Source: Larkinella insperata
GTDB taxonomy: Bacteria > Bacteroidota > Bacteroidia > Cytophagales > Spirosomataceae
Reading direction: 5' to 3'
DNA length: 64,000 nucleotides
Assembly (NCBI RefSeq): GCF_026248825.1
Contig: NZ_CP110973.1
Coordinates: forward strand, 5,539,501 to 5,603,500
In this document: one piece after another, positions 56,971 through 64,000 of the stretch
Layout of the letters: every line of letters begins with the position of its first letter
Numbering within the stretch: the first letter of the stretch is position 1
Position numbers and translations under genes: made by a program
The notes under the pieces: model-generated
Told to the model about the DNA's origin: nothing
Database searches by the model: none
The model's input: only the letters and a program-made list of their open reading frames with translations

Positions 56971-57191
56971 CGGGGCTCTGCAGTCCTTACCGGCGTGTCG
57001 GCGTTAGGTTAGCTTCGGAGAAATGCCTTGGTGTTTTTTTGCAAAAATCTCCGCTCAGCTGCGCCGGATTCGGCGCCTTGCAGGCCCTTGTGTGTAGCCC
57101 GTATTAATTTTTCGCCGGACCGTAAGATTGTTAGGGGCCTCTCCCCAACATTTCTTACTTTACCGCCTTAAACTCTAATTCACCCATAACT

Positions 57192-57614
57192 ATGGAAATT
57201 AAACGCAATGCCACCGCCCGCTGGGAAGGAGCCGGTAAAGACGGCAAGGGTACGATCAGCACCGCCAGTACCGTTCTCAAAGACACGCAGTATTCCTTCA
57301 ATACGCGTTTTGCCGACGGCGTTGGTACCAATCCGGAAGAACTGGTAGCGGCTGCCCACGCCGGATGTTTCTCCATGAAACTGGCTTTTAACCTGCAGGA
57401 AGCCGGATTTACCGCCACCTCCATCGACACCAAAGCGGTGGTTAGCCTCGATACCAACAGCGGCAGCATCAGCAGTTCCAAACTGACGGTTACGGCCAGC
57501 GTGCCCGACATCAGCCAGGAAAAATTTGATGAACTGGTTGCCGATGCCGAGAAAAACTGCCCTATTTCCAAGCTCTTCAATACCGCCATCAGCGTTGATG
57601 CCACCCTGGCCTAA
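57192..57614 (+). CDS. OsmC-family peroxiredoxin
   Basis: A 140-residue OsmC/Ohr-type thiol peroxidase that detoxifies organic hydroperoxides in the cytoplasm. The two active cysteines are in place: Cys59 (AAHAGCFSMKLAF) and Cys123 (EKNCPISKLF). GVGTNPEELVAAAHAGC is the OsmC (rather than Ohr) signature. Length is normal. It has its own strong terminator and is 221 bases from the permease, so it is a single-gene unit. Confidence 0.95.
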   Translation: MEIKRNATARWEGAGKDGKGTISTASTVLKDTQYSFNTRFADGVGTNPEELVAAAHAGCFSMKLAFNLQEAGFTATSIDTKAVVSLDTNSGSISSSKLTVTASVPDISQEKFDELVADAEKNCPISKLFNTAISVDATLA

Positions 57615-57630
57615 GCCAGCCGATACACCG

Positions 57631-57681
57631 AATGACCACCAGCCGGGAAAACGGTTTTCCGCCCGGCTGGTGGTCATTTTT
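57631..57681 (+). terminator. Strong terminator after OsmC
   Basis: A perfect 17-bp stem (57631-57647 with 57662-57678) with an inner GAAAAC/GTTTTC extension, followed by T residues. It starts 17 bases after the OsmC stop. Confidence 0.9.
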
Positions 57682-57804
57682 CATTGATGCCACCGCTTTT
57701 TGGTGCTTCCTTTGCTGCGAAATATATCATTTCAGGACACCTTTTCGTTTTATTGCGAGAAAGACCCTATCAACATTTCAACTTTGAACCATTTCACTGG
57801 CACA

Positions 57805-58266
57805 ATGAAACGCATCGCCATCCTTTTTATCCTAGTATTGAGTATTGCATCCTGTAAAAAAGGCGGCTCTTCCGGCGAAGACGTGGATCCGCGGGAACAA
57901 TACATCGGTGTATATGACATTGACTACACGTCAAGAACCAGTGTGACGCCGGGCTTTCCTAATTATAGCGAAGACAGCGGTAAAGGAACCATTACGCTGG
58001 CAAAAGGAGAAGCCGCCAATGAAATGAAGCTCACGACGGAATTTCCCGGCCTTACGACTACGGACGTGGTTAAGCTCAATGGCGCGCAGTTTACGGTCAA
58101 CCGCACCCGCAATAATTTGTCATTTGGCAACAAAATATACGATGGCGAATACACCGGCACCGGGTTATTCGAAGGCAAGAACCTGACGTTAACCGCCCTG
58201 ACCAAAGTAAACCAAAATGGTACGCTGGTTGAATGGACCCAATCCTATAAAGGGGCGAAACGCTAA
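57805..58266 (+). CDS. Small lipoprotein of unknown function
   Basis: A 153-residue lipoprotein. The start at 57805 gives MKRIAILFILVLSIASCKKG with lipobox IASC (Cys17). The rest is beta-rich (EQYIGVYDIDYTSRTSVTPG, GTITLAKGEAANEMKLTTEF, YDGEYTGTGLFEGKNLTLTA), like the small lipocalin-like or calycin-type lipoproteins of this phylum. No catalytic motif. It is bounded by terminators on both sides, so it is transcribed alone. Confidence 0.8.
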   Translation: MKRIAILFILVLSIASCKKGGSSGEDVDPREQYIGVYDIDYTSRTSVTPGFPNYSEDSGKGTITLAKGEAANEMKLTTEFPGLTTTDVVKLNGAQFTVNRTRNNLSFGNKIYDGEYTGTGLFEGKNLTLTALTKVNQNGTLVEWTQSYKGAKR

Positions 58267-58285
58267 GCCCTGCTCATTGCTTCCC

Positions 58286-58327
58286 AAAGTCCATCCGGTC
58301 TGATCAGTTACCGGGTGGACTTTTTGT
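58286..58327 (+). terminator. Terminator after the small lipoprotein
   Basis: A 13-bp stem with one G-T pair (58286-58298 with 58311-58323), 12-base loop, then T-rich TTTTTGTTTG. Confidence 0.85.
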
Positions 58328-58384
58328 TTGCCGTCGTTTTTAGCGGTAATTTTACTTCTGACACCTATTTAACATTCGTATCCA

Positions 58385-59869
58385 GTGGCCGTATATCCCG
58401 ATCATATCCGATTACTTTTTGGTCTGAAACTTAAGCAGATCCGGCTGGATAAAGGATTGTCGATCAGTGAACTGGCCCAGAGCTCGGGGCTTTCCGTATC
58501 GTACCTGACCGAAATTGAGAAGGGGCGCAAATACCCCAAAACCGATAAGATTGCCGCCCTGGCCAAGGCCATGGACGTAGACTACGACACGCTGGTTTCG
58601 CTGAAATTGAGCAAAAGACTGGAGCCCATTTCCGAACTGCTCCGTTCGCGCTTTCTAACCGAAATTCCGCTCGAGTTGCTGGGCATTGATCCCGCCGACC
58701 TGCTTGAACTGCTGGCCGAAGCACCGGCCAAAGTCAGCGCCATGATTTCGACCGTCATGAACATCGGGCGCAGTTACCACGTCAGCGTCGAACGGCTGTA
58801 CATGTCAGTGCTGCGGTCGTACCAGGAAATGCACGACAATCACTTCGAAGACATCGAAGAAGAATGCGACCGGTTCCTGACGGAATTTGCCTCGGGGCGC
58901 GCCCAGGTCGACGACCCTTTACTAATTAGCCTATTACGAACGCATTATAACTACACGATCCACTATTTCGACCGGGAGAGCAACCCCGAACTGGCCGGTC
59001 TGCGCTCCGTATTCCGCCCCGAATCCGGTACCCTCTACCTCAACAGCCACCTGTCGGCGGAACAGAAAACGTTTATCCTGGCCCGGGAAGTCGGTTTTCA
59101 GTTTCTGAATCTGAAAAGCCGTCCGTATACGTATTCGTACGTGGAGGTTGAGTCGTTTGAGCAGATTCTGAACAATTACAAAGCTTCGTACTTTGCCGGC
59201 GCTATCCTGATTCGCCGGGAGGACCTCATCCCGCGGTTGCAGGCCATTTTCGACGCACCGACCTGGAGCAACGAGAATTTCCTGGCGCTGATTCAGTCGT
59301 TTCAGGCCACGCCCGAACGGTTTTTCTACCGCCTGAGTAACCTGCTGCCCAAACATTTCGGCATTGACCAGTTGTTTTTCTACCGCTTCAACAACACCGC
59401 CGGGCAAACGGATTTCCACCTGACGAAGGAAATGCACCTGACCCGGCAGCAGGGTCCCAAAAGCATGATGGATGAGCATTATTGCCGTCGCTGGGTGGCC
59501 CTGACGATCCTTCAGGAGCTGACGTTTCTGCAAAAAAACAAAAACCACACGGGCGCTCTGTGTCAGGCGCAACTATCGACCTACGCCGACACGGGCAACA
59601 CGTTCTTTATTGTATCGGTGGCGCAGTCGTACCAGCCCCACCAGCAGCAAAACATGAGCGTGTCGATGTGTTTTAAGATGAACGATACCCTTCGCGATAA
59701 GCTGCGGTTTCTCAACCCATTGGCGCCCGGCATCCCGCAGCGGATCGTCAACGAAGCCTGCGAACGGTGCGGGATTTTCGACTGCCGCGAGCGGGTAGCG
59801 GCCCCGACGGTTTTGCAGCGAAAGCGCCAGATTGAAGCCATGAAAAAATCCCTGGAGGAATTGAAGTGA
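58385..59869 (+). CDS. XRE-family regulator with DUF2083 (short-chain fatty acyl regulator type)
   Basis: A 494-residue transcription factor. The GTG at 58385 must be the start, since the helix-turn-helix begins within the first residues (IRLLFGLKLKQIRLDKGLSI, ELAQSSGLSVSYLTEIEKG) and no ATG precedes it. The middle resembles an IrrE/ImmA-like region but without a clear HExxH (here FILAREVGFQF), and the C-terminal DUF2083 part ends with the cysteine cluster CERCGIFDCRER. Members of this type control acetate, glyoxylate or fatty acid genes elsewhere. Here the only neighbour is a Tat-exported Nif3-like protein 33 bases downstream. Confidence 0.88.
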   Translation: MAVYPDHIRLLFGLKLKQIRLDKGLSISELAQSSGLSVSYLTEIEKGRKYPKTDKIAALAKAMDVDYDTLVSLKLSKRLEPISELLRSRFLTEIPLELLGIDPADLLELLAEAPAKVSAMISTVMNIGRSYHVSVERLYMSVLRSYQEMHDNHFEDIEEECDRFLTEFASGRAQVDDPLLISLLRTHYNYTIHYFDRESNPELAGLRSVFRPESGTLYLNSHLSAEQKTFILAREVGFQFLNLKSRPYTYSYVEVESFEQILNNYKASYFAGAILIRREDLIPRLQAIFDAPTWSNENFLALIQSFQATPERFFYRLSNLLPKHFGIDQLFFYRFNNTAGQTDFHLTKEMHLTRQQGPKSMMDEHYCRRWVALTILQELTFLQKNKNHTGALCQAQLSTYADTGNTFFIVSVAQSYQPHQQQNMSVSMCFKMNDTLRDKLRFLNPLAPGIPQRIVNEACERCGIFDCRERVAAPTVLQRKRQIEAMKKSLEELK

Positions 59870-59902
59870 CGCCTTGCGCAATTCATAAAGACGAACCCCA
59901 TC

Positions 59903-60811
59903 ATGACACAACCCGAAAACCCCGGAAGAAGAGAATTTGTCAGTAACCTTACCAAAGCGTCGGTCCTGCTGACGGTATCGGGCCTTGCTCCCCTGGACTC
60001 AGCCGGGCAGTCGGCCGAGCCCGTTACGGTGGGTCAGGTGATGGATATGATCCTGAAAACCATTCCCAACGCGCCCTTTCCGAAAACCGTCGATACGCTG
60101 AAATCCGGCAGCCGCGATCAGCGCGTAACCGGCATTGTTTCGGCCATGTTTGCCACGATGGAAGTGATTGAAAAAGCCGCCAGCCTGGGCGCCAATTTCA
60201 TCATCGTTCACGAACCGACGTTCTACAACCACGCCGACGAAACCGACTGGCTCAAAAACGACGCGGTATTCAAAAAGAAATACGCCCTGCTGGAGAAAAA
60301 CGGCATCGCCGTCTGGCGGTTCCACGACTACTGGCATTCGCACCGGCCGGACGGTATCTACAAAGGGGTGCTGGACTCGCTGGGCTGGGCCCCGTATTCG
60401 GATGCAAAAAATCCACGGCTGGTTACGCTCCCCGCCCCCCTGCCGCTGAAGCAGCTCATTGCGCACGCCAAACAGAAACTCGGCATTGCAACGATGCGGG
60501 TGGTGGGCGATCCGGCGCAGTCGTGCCAGCGGGTGCTGCTGATGCCGGGGGCCTCGGGTGGTCGGAGTCACATTCTGGCGCTCGAAGAGGTTAAGCCGGA
60601 TGTGATTTTGTGCGGAGAAATCAGCGAGTGGGAAACCGCCGAATACGTCCGGGATGCCCGCCAGCAGGGACAGAAACTGTCGTTGGGCGTATTGGGCCAC
60701 ATCATGAGCGAAGCACCGGGGATGCAGTGGCTGGTGCCGTGGCTGCAACCCAAACTGCCGGACGTAAAGATTACCTACATCGACTCGAAGAACCCGTTCA
60801 CGTATATGTAA
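59903..60811 (+). CDS. Nif3-like dinuclear metal protein with Tat signal
   Basis: A 302-residue member of the NIF3/YbgI family, whose members bind two metal ions in a hexameric ring and whose biochemical role is unsettled. Unusual for the family, it begins with a twin-arginine signal (GRREFVSNL, then LTVSGLAPLDSAGQS), so it is exported folded, probably with its metals loaded. Metal-binding features: IVHEPTFYNHAD, HDYWHSH, LCGEISEWE and LGHIMSEAPGMQW. It is likely co-transcribed with the XRE/DUF2083 regulator 33 bases upstream. Confidence 0.88.
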   Translation: MTQPENPGRREFVSNLTKASVLLTVSGLAPLDSAGQSAEPVTVGQVMDMILKTIPNAPFPKTVDTLKSGSRDQRVTGIVSAMFATMEVIEKAASLGANFIIVHEPTFYNHADETDWLKNDAVFKKKYALLEKNGIAVWRFHDYWHSHRPDGIYKGVLDSLGWAPYSDAKNPRLVTLPAPLPLKQLIAHAKQKLGIATMRVVGDPAQSCQRVLLMPGASGGRSHILALEEVKPDVILCGEISEWETAEYVRDARQQGQKLSLGVLGHIMSEAPGMQWLVPWLQPKLPDVKITYIDSKNPFTYM

Positions 60812-60817
60812 AACGGT

Positions 60818-61000
60818 TTAGATAAAACTGTCGTCCAGTTCACCGACCACGGTCAGGTCCGCCACGTCGAACCACTCCTCCGTGTCGTCATCGAGTCGGC
60901 ACAGGGCCTGGGTTTCTTCTTCATTCATGCTCGAAACCATCATGGGGTGGCCGTTATTGATGGACGCATCCGTGTGTTTTACCGTATCTCCGTAGTGCAT
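60818..61000 (-). CDS. Small acidic protein (60 residues)
   Basis: A short cytoplasmic protein starting MHYGDTVKHTDASINNGHPM. The pattern V.HTD.SINNG.PM.V followed by ALCRL and EWFDVADLTVV looks like a conserved small family (a mini beta-barrel of the type GDxVxH...MxV...CxW...F), so I consider it real. It is convergent with the Nif3 gene, only 6 bases from its stop. Function unknown. Confidence 0.7.
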   Translation of the reverse strand: MHYGDTVKHTDASINNGHPMMVSSMNEEETQALCRLDDDTEEWFDVADLTVVGELDDSFI

Positions 61001-61080
61001 GAGTGGCAGAGTTGAGTTTGTTTCTACGGAAGATAACCCTTCTCGGGAGCGAAGGTTTAGACCTCTTTACCTGCCAAATG

Positions 61081-61127
61081 AATTTACCCTTACCGAAGCT
61101 CATTATTTGCTCCCGTAAGGGTAAATT
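61081..61127. repeat. Perfect 13-bp inverted repeat, spacer 21
   Basis: AATTTACCCTTAC (61081-61093) is repeated inverted at 61115-61127. It lies downstream of the esterase stop (minus strand) and upstream of the small acidic gene start. There is no T run on either side, so it is not a canonical terminator; it could be an operator or an RNA hairpin. Confidence 0.7.
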
Positions 61128-61176
61128 AAATATAAAGAAACTTGCTACGAGTTGACCTTTGCAAACCCTCCTTCTG

Positions 61177-62580
61177 TCATTGCTTGCTATCCACCCGCAG
61201 ACCCAAATCCCAGGCATCTGTCCGGAACGGAATGACCGGCAAACCTTCCTTGCTGAACAGATTCGGCTCCGGCGCATCGCGGAAGGCAAACCGAACGGCC
61301 ACGGGGTTCTTCACGGCTTCCGACCAGACCTCCAGCGTATTGCCCTTGACGCGGGCCTGCGCTTTTGCGAATACCTTGTCGGTCCCGGCAATTTCCAGTT
61401 CCGTTACCTCGCTCCCCTTGGCGACCAACCCGTTGGGGGCATTGTCGAACGCAATCCGGATTTTAGCCCCTTCCACCGCCATGGAACGGTATTGCGGACT
61501 TTTGTACAGCCCCGTTTTCTGACCGTAGGTTTCGGCCAGGGCCCAATCCGCCAGCCGGTTGCCGACTTCCTTCTTATAAGCCGGGTGAATGTCCTTGAGG
61601 TTATGCACCAGATCGGTCGTGACGATCATGCCGGATTTCGGAATGTCCATCGCCCGGGTCTGGCTTTCGCGGGTGGCCGCGGTCTGGAACTTGTCGCCGT
61701 AGGTGAAGGGAGCAATCTGTACGTAGTAAAACGGAAAATCCTTCTGCCAGACGCCCCGCCAGGAATCCACCAGCGTATGAGTCACTTTGTAGTACGCCGG
61801 GGCGTCGTGCCGGTTGGCTTCACCCTGGTACCAGATCACCCCGGCAATCGGAAAGCCCGTCAGGGGAGCAATCATCCCGTTGTAAAGCACACCGGCTTTG
61901 TTGGGTGCCCAGGGCGCTTTGGGCATCGCCAACGCCGACCGCCGGGTTTCCGGATACAGCATGGCAATCGTCTCGGGTAGCCACGAATCCATGAACGAGC
62001 CGCCCCACGAGGCATCAATCAGGCCAATGGGCACGTTCAGGGTGTTTTGCAATTTCTTGCCAAAAAAGTAACCCACCGCGCTGAAGTGCTTCATGGTCAA
62101 CGAATCGCAAACGACCCAGTTACCCCGCACGTCGACCTGGGGCGCTTCCGTGGCCCGTCTCGGCACTTTGAAGAACCGGATGTTCGGGTTGTTGGCCGTC
62201 GGCGCTTCGGCCAGCGCGTCTTTTACGCCCCCGGCCGCCGTCATTTCCATGTTCGACTGCCCGGAACACAACCAAACTTCGCCGATCAGGATGTTGGTCA
62301 ACTCCACCTTGTTATGGCCGTTGATCGTAATCGTATACGGCCCACCGGCCTGGGGCGTTTGCAAGCTCACTTTCCAGACAGCGTTGTCGGCGCAGGTGGT
62401 GCTGACGGGGGCGCTGGCCCAACTGGCCGAGACGGTTATTTTTTCGGTTGGATCGGCCCAGCCCCAGAGCACCAACTCGGTCTGCTGCTGCAAAACCATG
62501 TTGGAATTGAGCACAGAAGGCAGTGTGACATTGGCCAGCGCCGATACCGACCAGCAAAGCAGAAACAGGATTTTCTTCAT
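61177..62580 (-). CDS. Sialate O-acetylesterase-type carbohydrate esterase
   Basis: A 467-residue exported SGNH-type esterase (SASA family) that removes acetyl groups from sugars. Signal peptide (MKKILFLLCWSVSALA), a beta-sandwich, then the catalytic domain with the nucleophile Ser109 in LCSGQSNMEM, WGGSFMDSWLP, IWYQGEANRHD and the C-terminal DIHPAYKKEVGNRLA with the catalytic His. It follows the sulfatase gene by 45 bases in the same direction, so they form an operon for decorated glycans (acetylated and sulfated). Whether the substrate is sialic acid or xylan/pectin cannot be said. Confidence 0.93.
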   Translation of the reverse strand: MKKILFLLCWSVSALANVTLPSVLNSNMVLQQQTELVLWGWADPTEKITVSASWASAPVSTTCADNAVWKVSLQTPQAGGPYTITINGHNKVELTNILIGEVWLCSGQSNMEMTAAGGVKDALAEAPTANNPNIRFFKVPRRATEAPQVDVRGNWVVCDSLTMKHFSAVGYFFGKKLQNTLNVPIGLIDASWGGSFMDSWLPETIAMLYPETRRSALAMPKAPWAPNKAGVLYNGMIAPLTGFPIAGVIWYQGEANRHDAPAYYKVTHTLVDSWRGVWQKDFPFYYVQIAPFTYGDKFQTAATRESQTRAMDIPKSGMIVTTDLVHNLKDIHPAYKKEVGNRLADWALAETYGQKTGLYKSPQYRSMAVEGAKIRIAFDNAPNGLVAKGSEVTELEIAGTDKVFAKAQARVKGNTLEVWSEAVKNPVAVRFAFRDAPEPNLFSKEGLPVIPFRTDAWDLGLRVDSKQ

Positions 62581-62625
62581 AAAAAAACAGAGCGATTGCG
62601 GAAAGCCAAAAATCGCAAATTTCGG

Positions 62626-64000
62626 CTACTTTTCCACAATGGCGTCCAGCAACGGCTCAACGGCGACCACGCCCGACCGGTGTTTTTCAAACTCTTTTTT
62701 CAGGCCTTCGATCACATCCGGGTGCTTTTTACCCACCTCATACCGCTCGCCGGGGTCAACTTCCAGGTTGTAGAGCAACGGGGGATCGTGCGGCACGGGC
62801 GCTTCGGGCGAATACGACGGATGCGTGGTGAAATGCGCCTTCCAGGGGCCTTTCCGAATGGCGTACAACCGGTCCGAATCGTAGTAATACACCACCTCGG
62901 TTCCTTTGTCTTTTTTGCCCCTGAGCAAATCGGTGATGTCCTGGCCGTCCAGCGGGCGATCTTTCGGCAGCGGCACGTTCGCCAGGTTCAGGATCGTCGG
63001 CAGAATGTCCATCGAGGTGGCCACCGCCGTCGAAACCGTGTTGGCCTTCACGGTGCCCGGTCCCCAGAAAATGGCCGGAACGCGCATTCCCCCTTCGTAG
63101 GTCGAGCCTTTCGCTTCGTACAGCGGCCCCGCCGAACCACCAACTTCTTCCAGCCGGTTTTTCATCAACCACGGTCCGTTATCGCTCAGGAAAACGACTA
63201 GGGTATTTTTGTCCAGTTTCAGGTCTTTCAGCTTTTTCAGGATTTGCCCGACGCTCCAGTCCAGTTCTTCGACGACATCCCCGTACAAACCGCGTTTGCT
63301 TTTTCCTTTAAAATCAGCCGAAGCATACAGCGGCACGTGCGGAAACGGGCTGGCGTAGTACATAAAAAACGGCTTCGACCGGTTGGCCGTGATGAATTTC
63401 AGCACTTCGTCGGTGTAACGCTTGGTCAGTTGACGCTGATCCGGCTCGGTTTCAACCACTTTGTTATCCCGGTACAACGGCAGGGGCGGATTGGTGTTGG
63501 CCGGTACCGCCTGCGTGGAAGCGGCTCCCCCGAAAGAGCCTACCTTTCCCATGTCGTTGGAGTACGGCAGCCCGAAATACGAATCGAACCCGTACTGGAG
63601 CGGCAGGTATTCCGGTTTGGAACCCAGGTGCCATTTGCCAACCAACCCCGTCGCGTACCCCTTTGTTTTCAGGGCATTAGCGATGGTTACTTCACTGTGC
63701 GGCAGGCCGTTGGCCGAGTTGGGAAAGAACACCACACGTTTGCCAAAAATACCGTTCCGGATGGGCAGACGGCCCGTGAGCAAGGCCGCGCGGCTGGGCG
63801 TGCAGACGTTAGCCGCCACGTAAAACTGGGTAAACCGGGTGCCTTCCGCGGCCATCTGGTCGAGAAACGGCGTGCGGATGGTCGGGTGGCCGTAACTGCC
63901 CAGATCACCGTAGCCCAGATCATCGGCCAGAATCACAATAAAATTGGGTTGGCGAGACGACTGCGCCCCAGATTCATATAAAGTCGATAGAAATACTAGA
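62626..64000 (-). CDS. Arylsulfatase-family sulfatase (5' end outside the window)
   Basis: A sulfatase of the alkaline-phosphatase superfamily cut by the window end; about 457 residues are present, starting inside the signal peptide (LVFLSTLYESGAQSSRQPNF). The metal site ILADDLGYGDLGSYG and the formylglycine motif CTPSRAALLTGR are intact, followed by GKWHLGSKPEYLPLQYGFDS and VVFLSDNGPWLMKNRLEEVG. The Cys in CxPSR is to be converted to formylglycine by a maturase encoded elsewhere. It precedes the sialate O-acetylesterase by 45 bases. Probably removes sulfate esters from host or algal glycans in the periplasm. Confidence 0.93.
   Translation of the reverse strand, partial: LVFLSTLYESGAQSSRQPNFIVILADDLGYGDLGSYGHPTIRTPFLDQMAAEGTRFTQFYVAANVCTPSRAALLTGRLPIRNGIFGKRVVFFPNSANGLPHSEVTIANALKTKGYATGLVGKWHLGSKPEYLPLQYGFDSYFGLPYSNDMGKVGSFGGAASTQAVPANTNPPLPLYRDNKVVETEPDQRQLTKRYTDEVLKFITANRSKPFFMYYASPFPHVPLYASADFKGKSKRGLYGDVVEELDWSVGQILKKLKDLKLDKNTLVVFLSDNGPWLMKNRLEEVGGSAGPLYEAKGSTYEGGMRVPAIFWGPGTVKANTVSTAVATSMDILPTILNLANVPLPKDRPLDGQDITDLLRGKKDKGTEVVYYYDSDRLYAIRKGPWKAHFTTHPSYSPEAPVPHDPPLLYNLEVDPGERYEVGKKHPDVIEGLKKEFEKHRSGVVAVEPLLDAIVEK

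Overview
The window looks like a chromosomal segment of a Bacteroidota bacterium, most likely Cytophagales/Spirosomaceae (Spirosoma- or Larkinella-like). The reasons are three SusC/SusD outer-membrane pairs, two ECF sigma/FecR anti-sigma cassettes, a GLPGLI-family protein, type IX secretion (T9SS) C-terminal sorting domains, one TTTG-N21-TAnnTTTG promoter of the Bacteroidota type, and moderate-to-high GC. Placement at genus level is inference. I saw no rRNA or tRNA genes, CRISPR array, intact insertion sequence or prophage.

Layout. 1-1587: the tail of a SusC gene and its SusD partner. 2207-8572: a small secreted protein and a complete tripartite RND efflux operon (adaptor, pump, outer-membrane channel). 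8821-11300: a decay zone with a broken SDR oxidoreductase, an orphan receiver-domain protein, a 52-residue acidic protein and a LuxR-type helix-turn-helix remnant. 11370-16777: ApbE flavin transferase, a PadR regulator, and a GLPGLI protein with its TonB-dependent receptor. 17232-21697: an AhpD-like protein, a small hypothetical gene, and a PadR/ABC-permease operon behind a clear sigma-54 promoter with two upstream palindromes. 22156-25308: a hybrid histidine kinase. 25676-29880: an operon of an ankyrin protein, a DUF2271 protein with a flavinylation-type TGAS motif, and a PepSY/flavodoxin/reductase fusion.

30393-40921: a sigma/anti-sigma/SusC/SusD locus with a divergent GH32-like enzyme and a nucleoside hydrolase. 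41365-46217: two convergent T9SS cargo genes that share a 278-bp, roughly 85% identical inverted repeat coding for the same domain. 46747-47984: a GNAT acetyltransferase and a small gene. 48264-55268: a second sigma/anti-sigma/SusCD locus without an enzyme. 55534-61000: amino acid permease, OsmC, a lipoprotein, an XRE regulator with a Tat-exported Nif3-like protein, and a small acidic protein. 61177-64000: a sialate O-acetylesterase and a sulfatase cut by the window end.

How the genes fit together. The cell appears to import oligomers through SusCD systems controlled by surface-signalling sigma/FecR pairs, to degrade furanosides, acetylated and sulfated glycans, and to export adhesin-like T9SS proteins. 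The least ordinary items are the DUF2271/PepSY-reductase/ankyrin operon, which with ApbE reads as a flavin-based electron path across the inner membrane; the sigma-54-controlled PadR/ABC-permease unit; and the inverted repeat that could exchange T9SS tails between two exported proteins.
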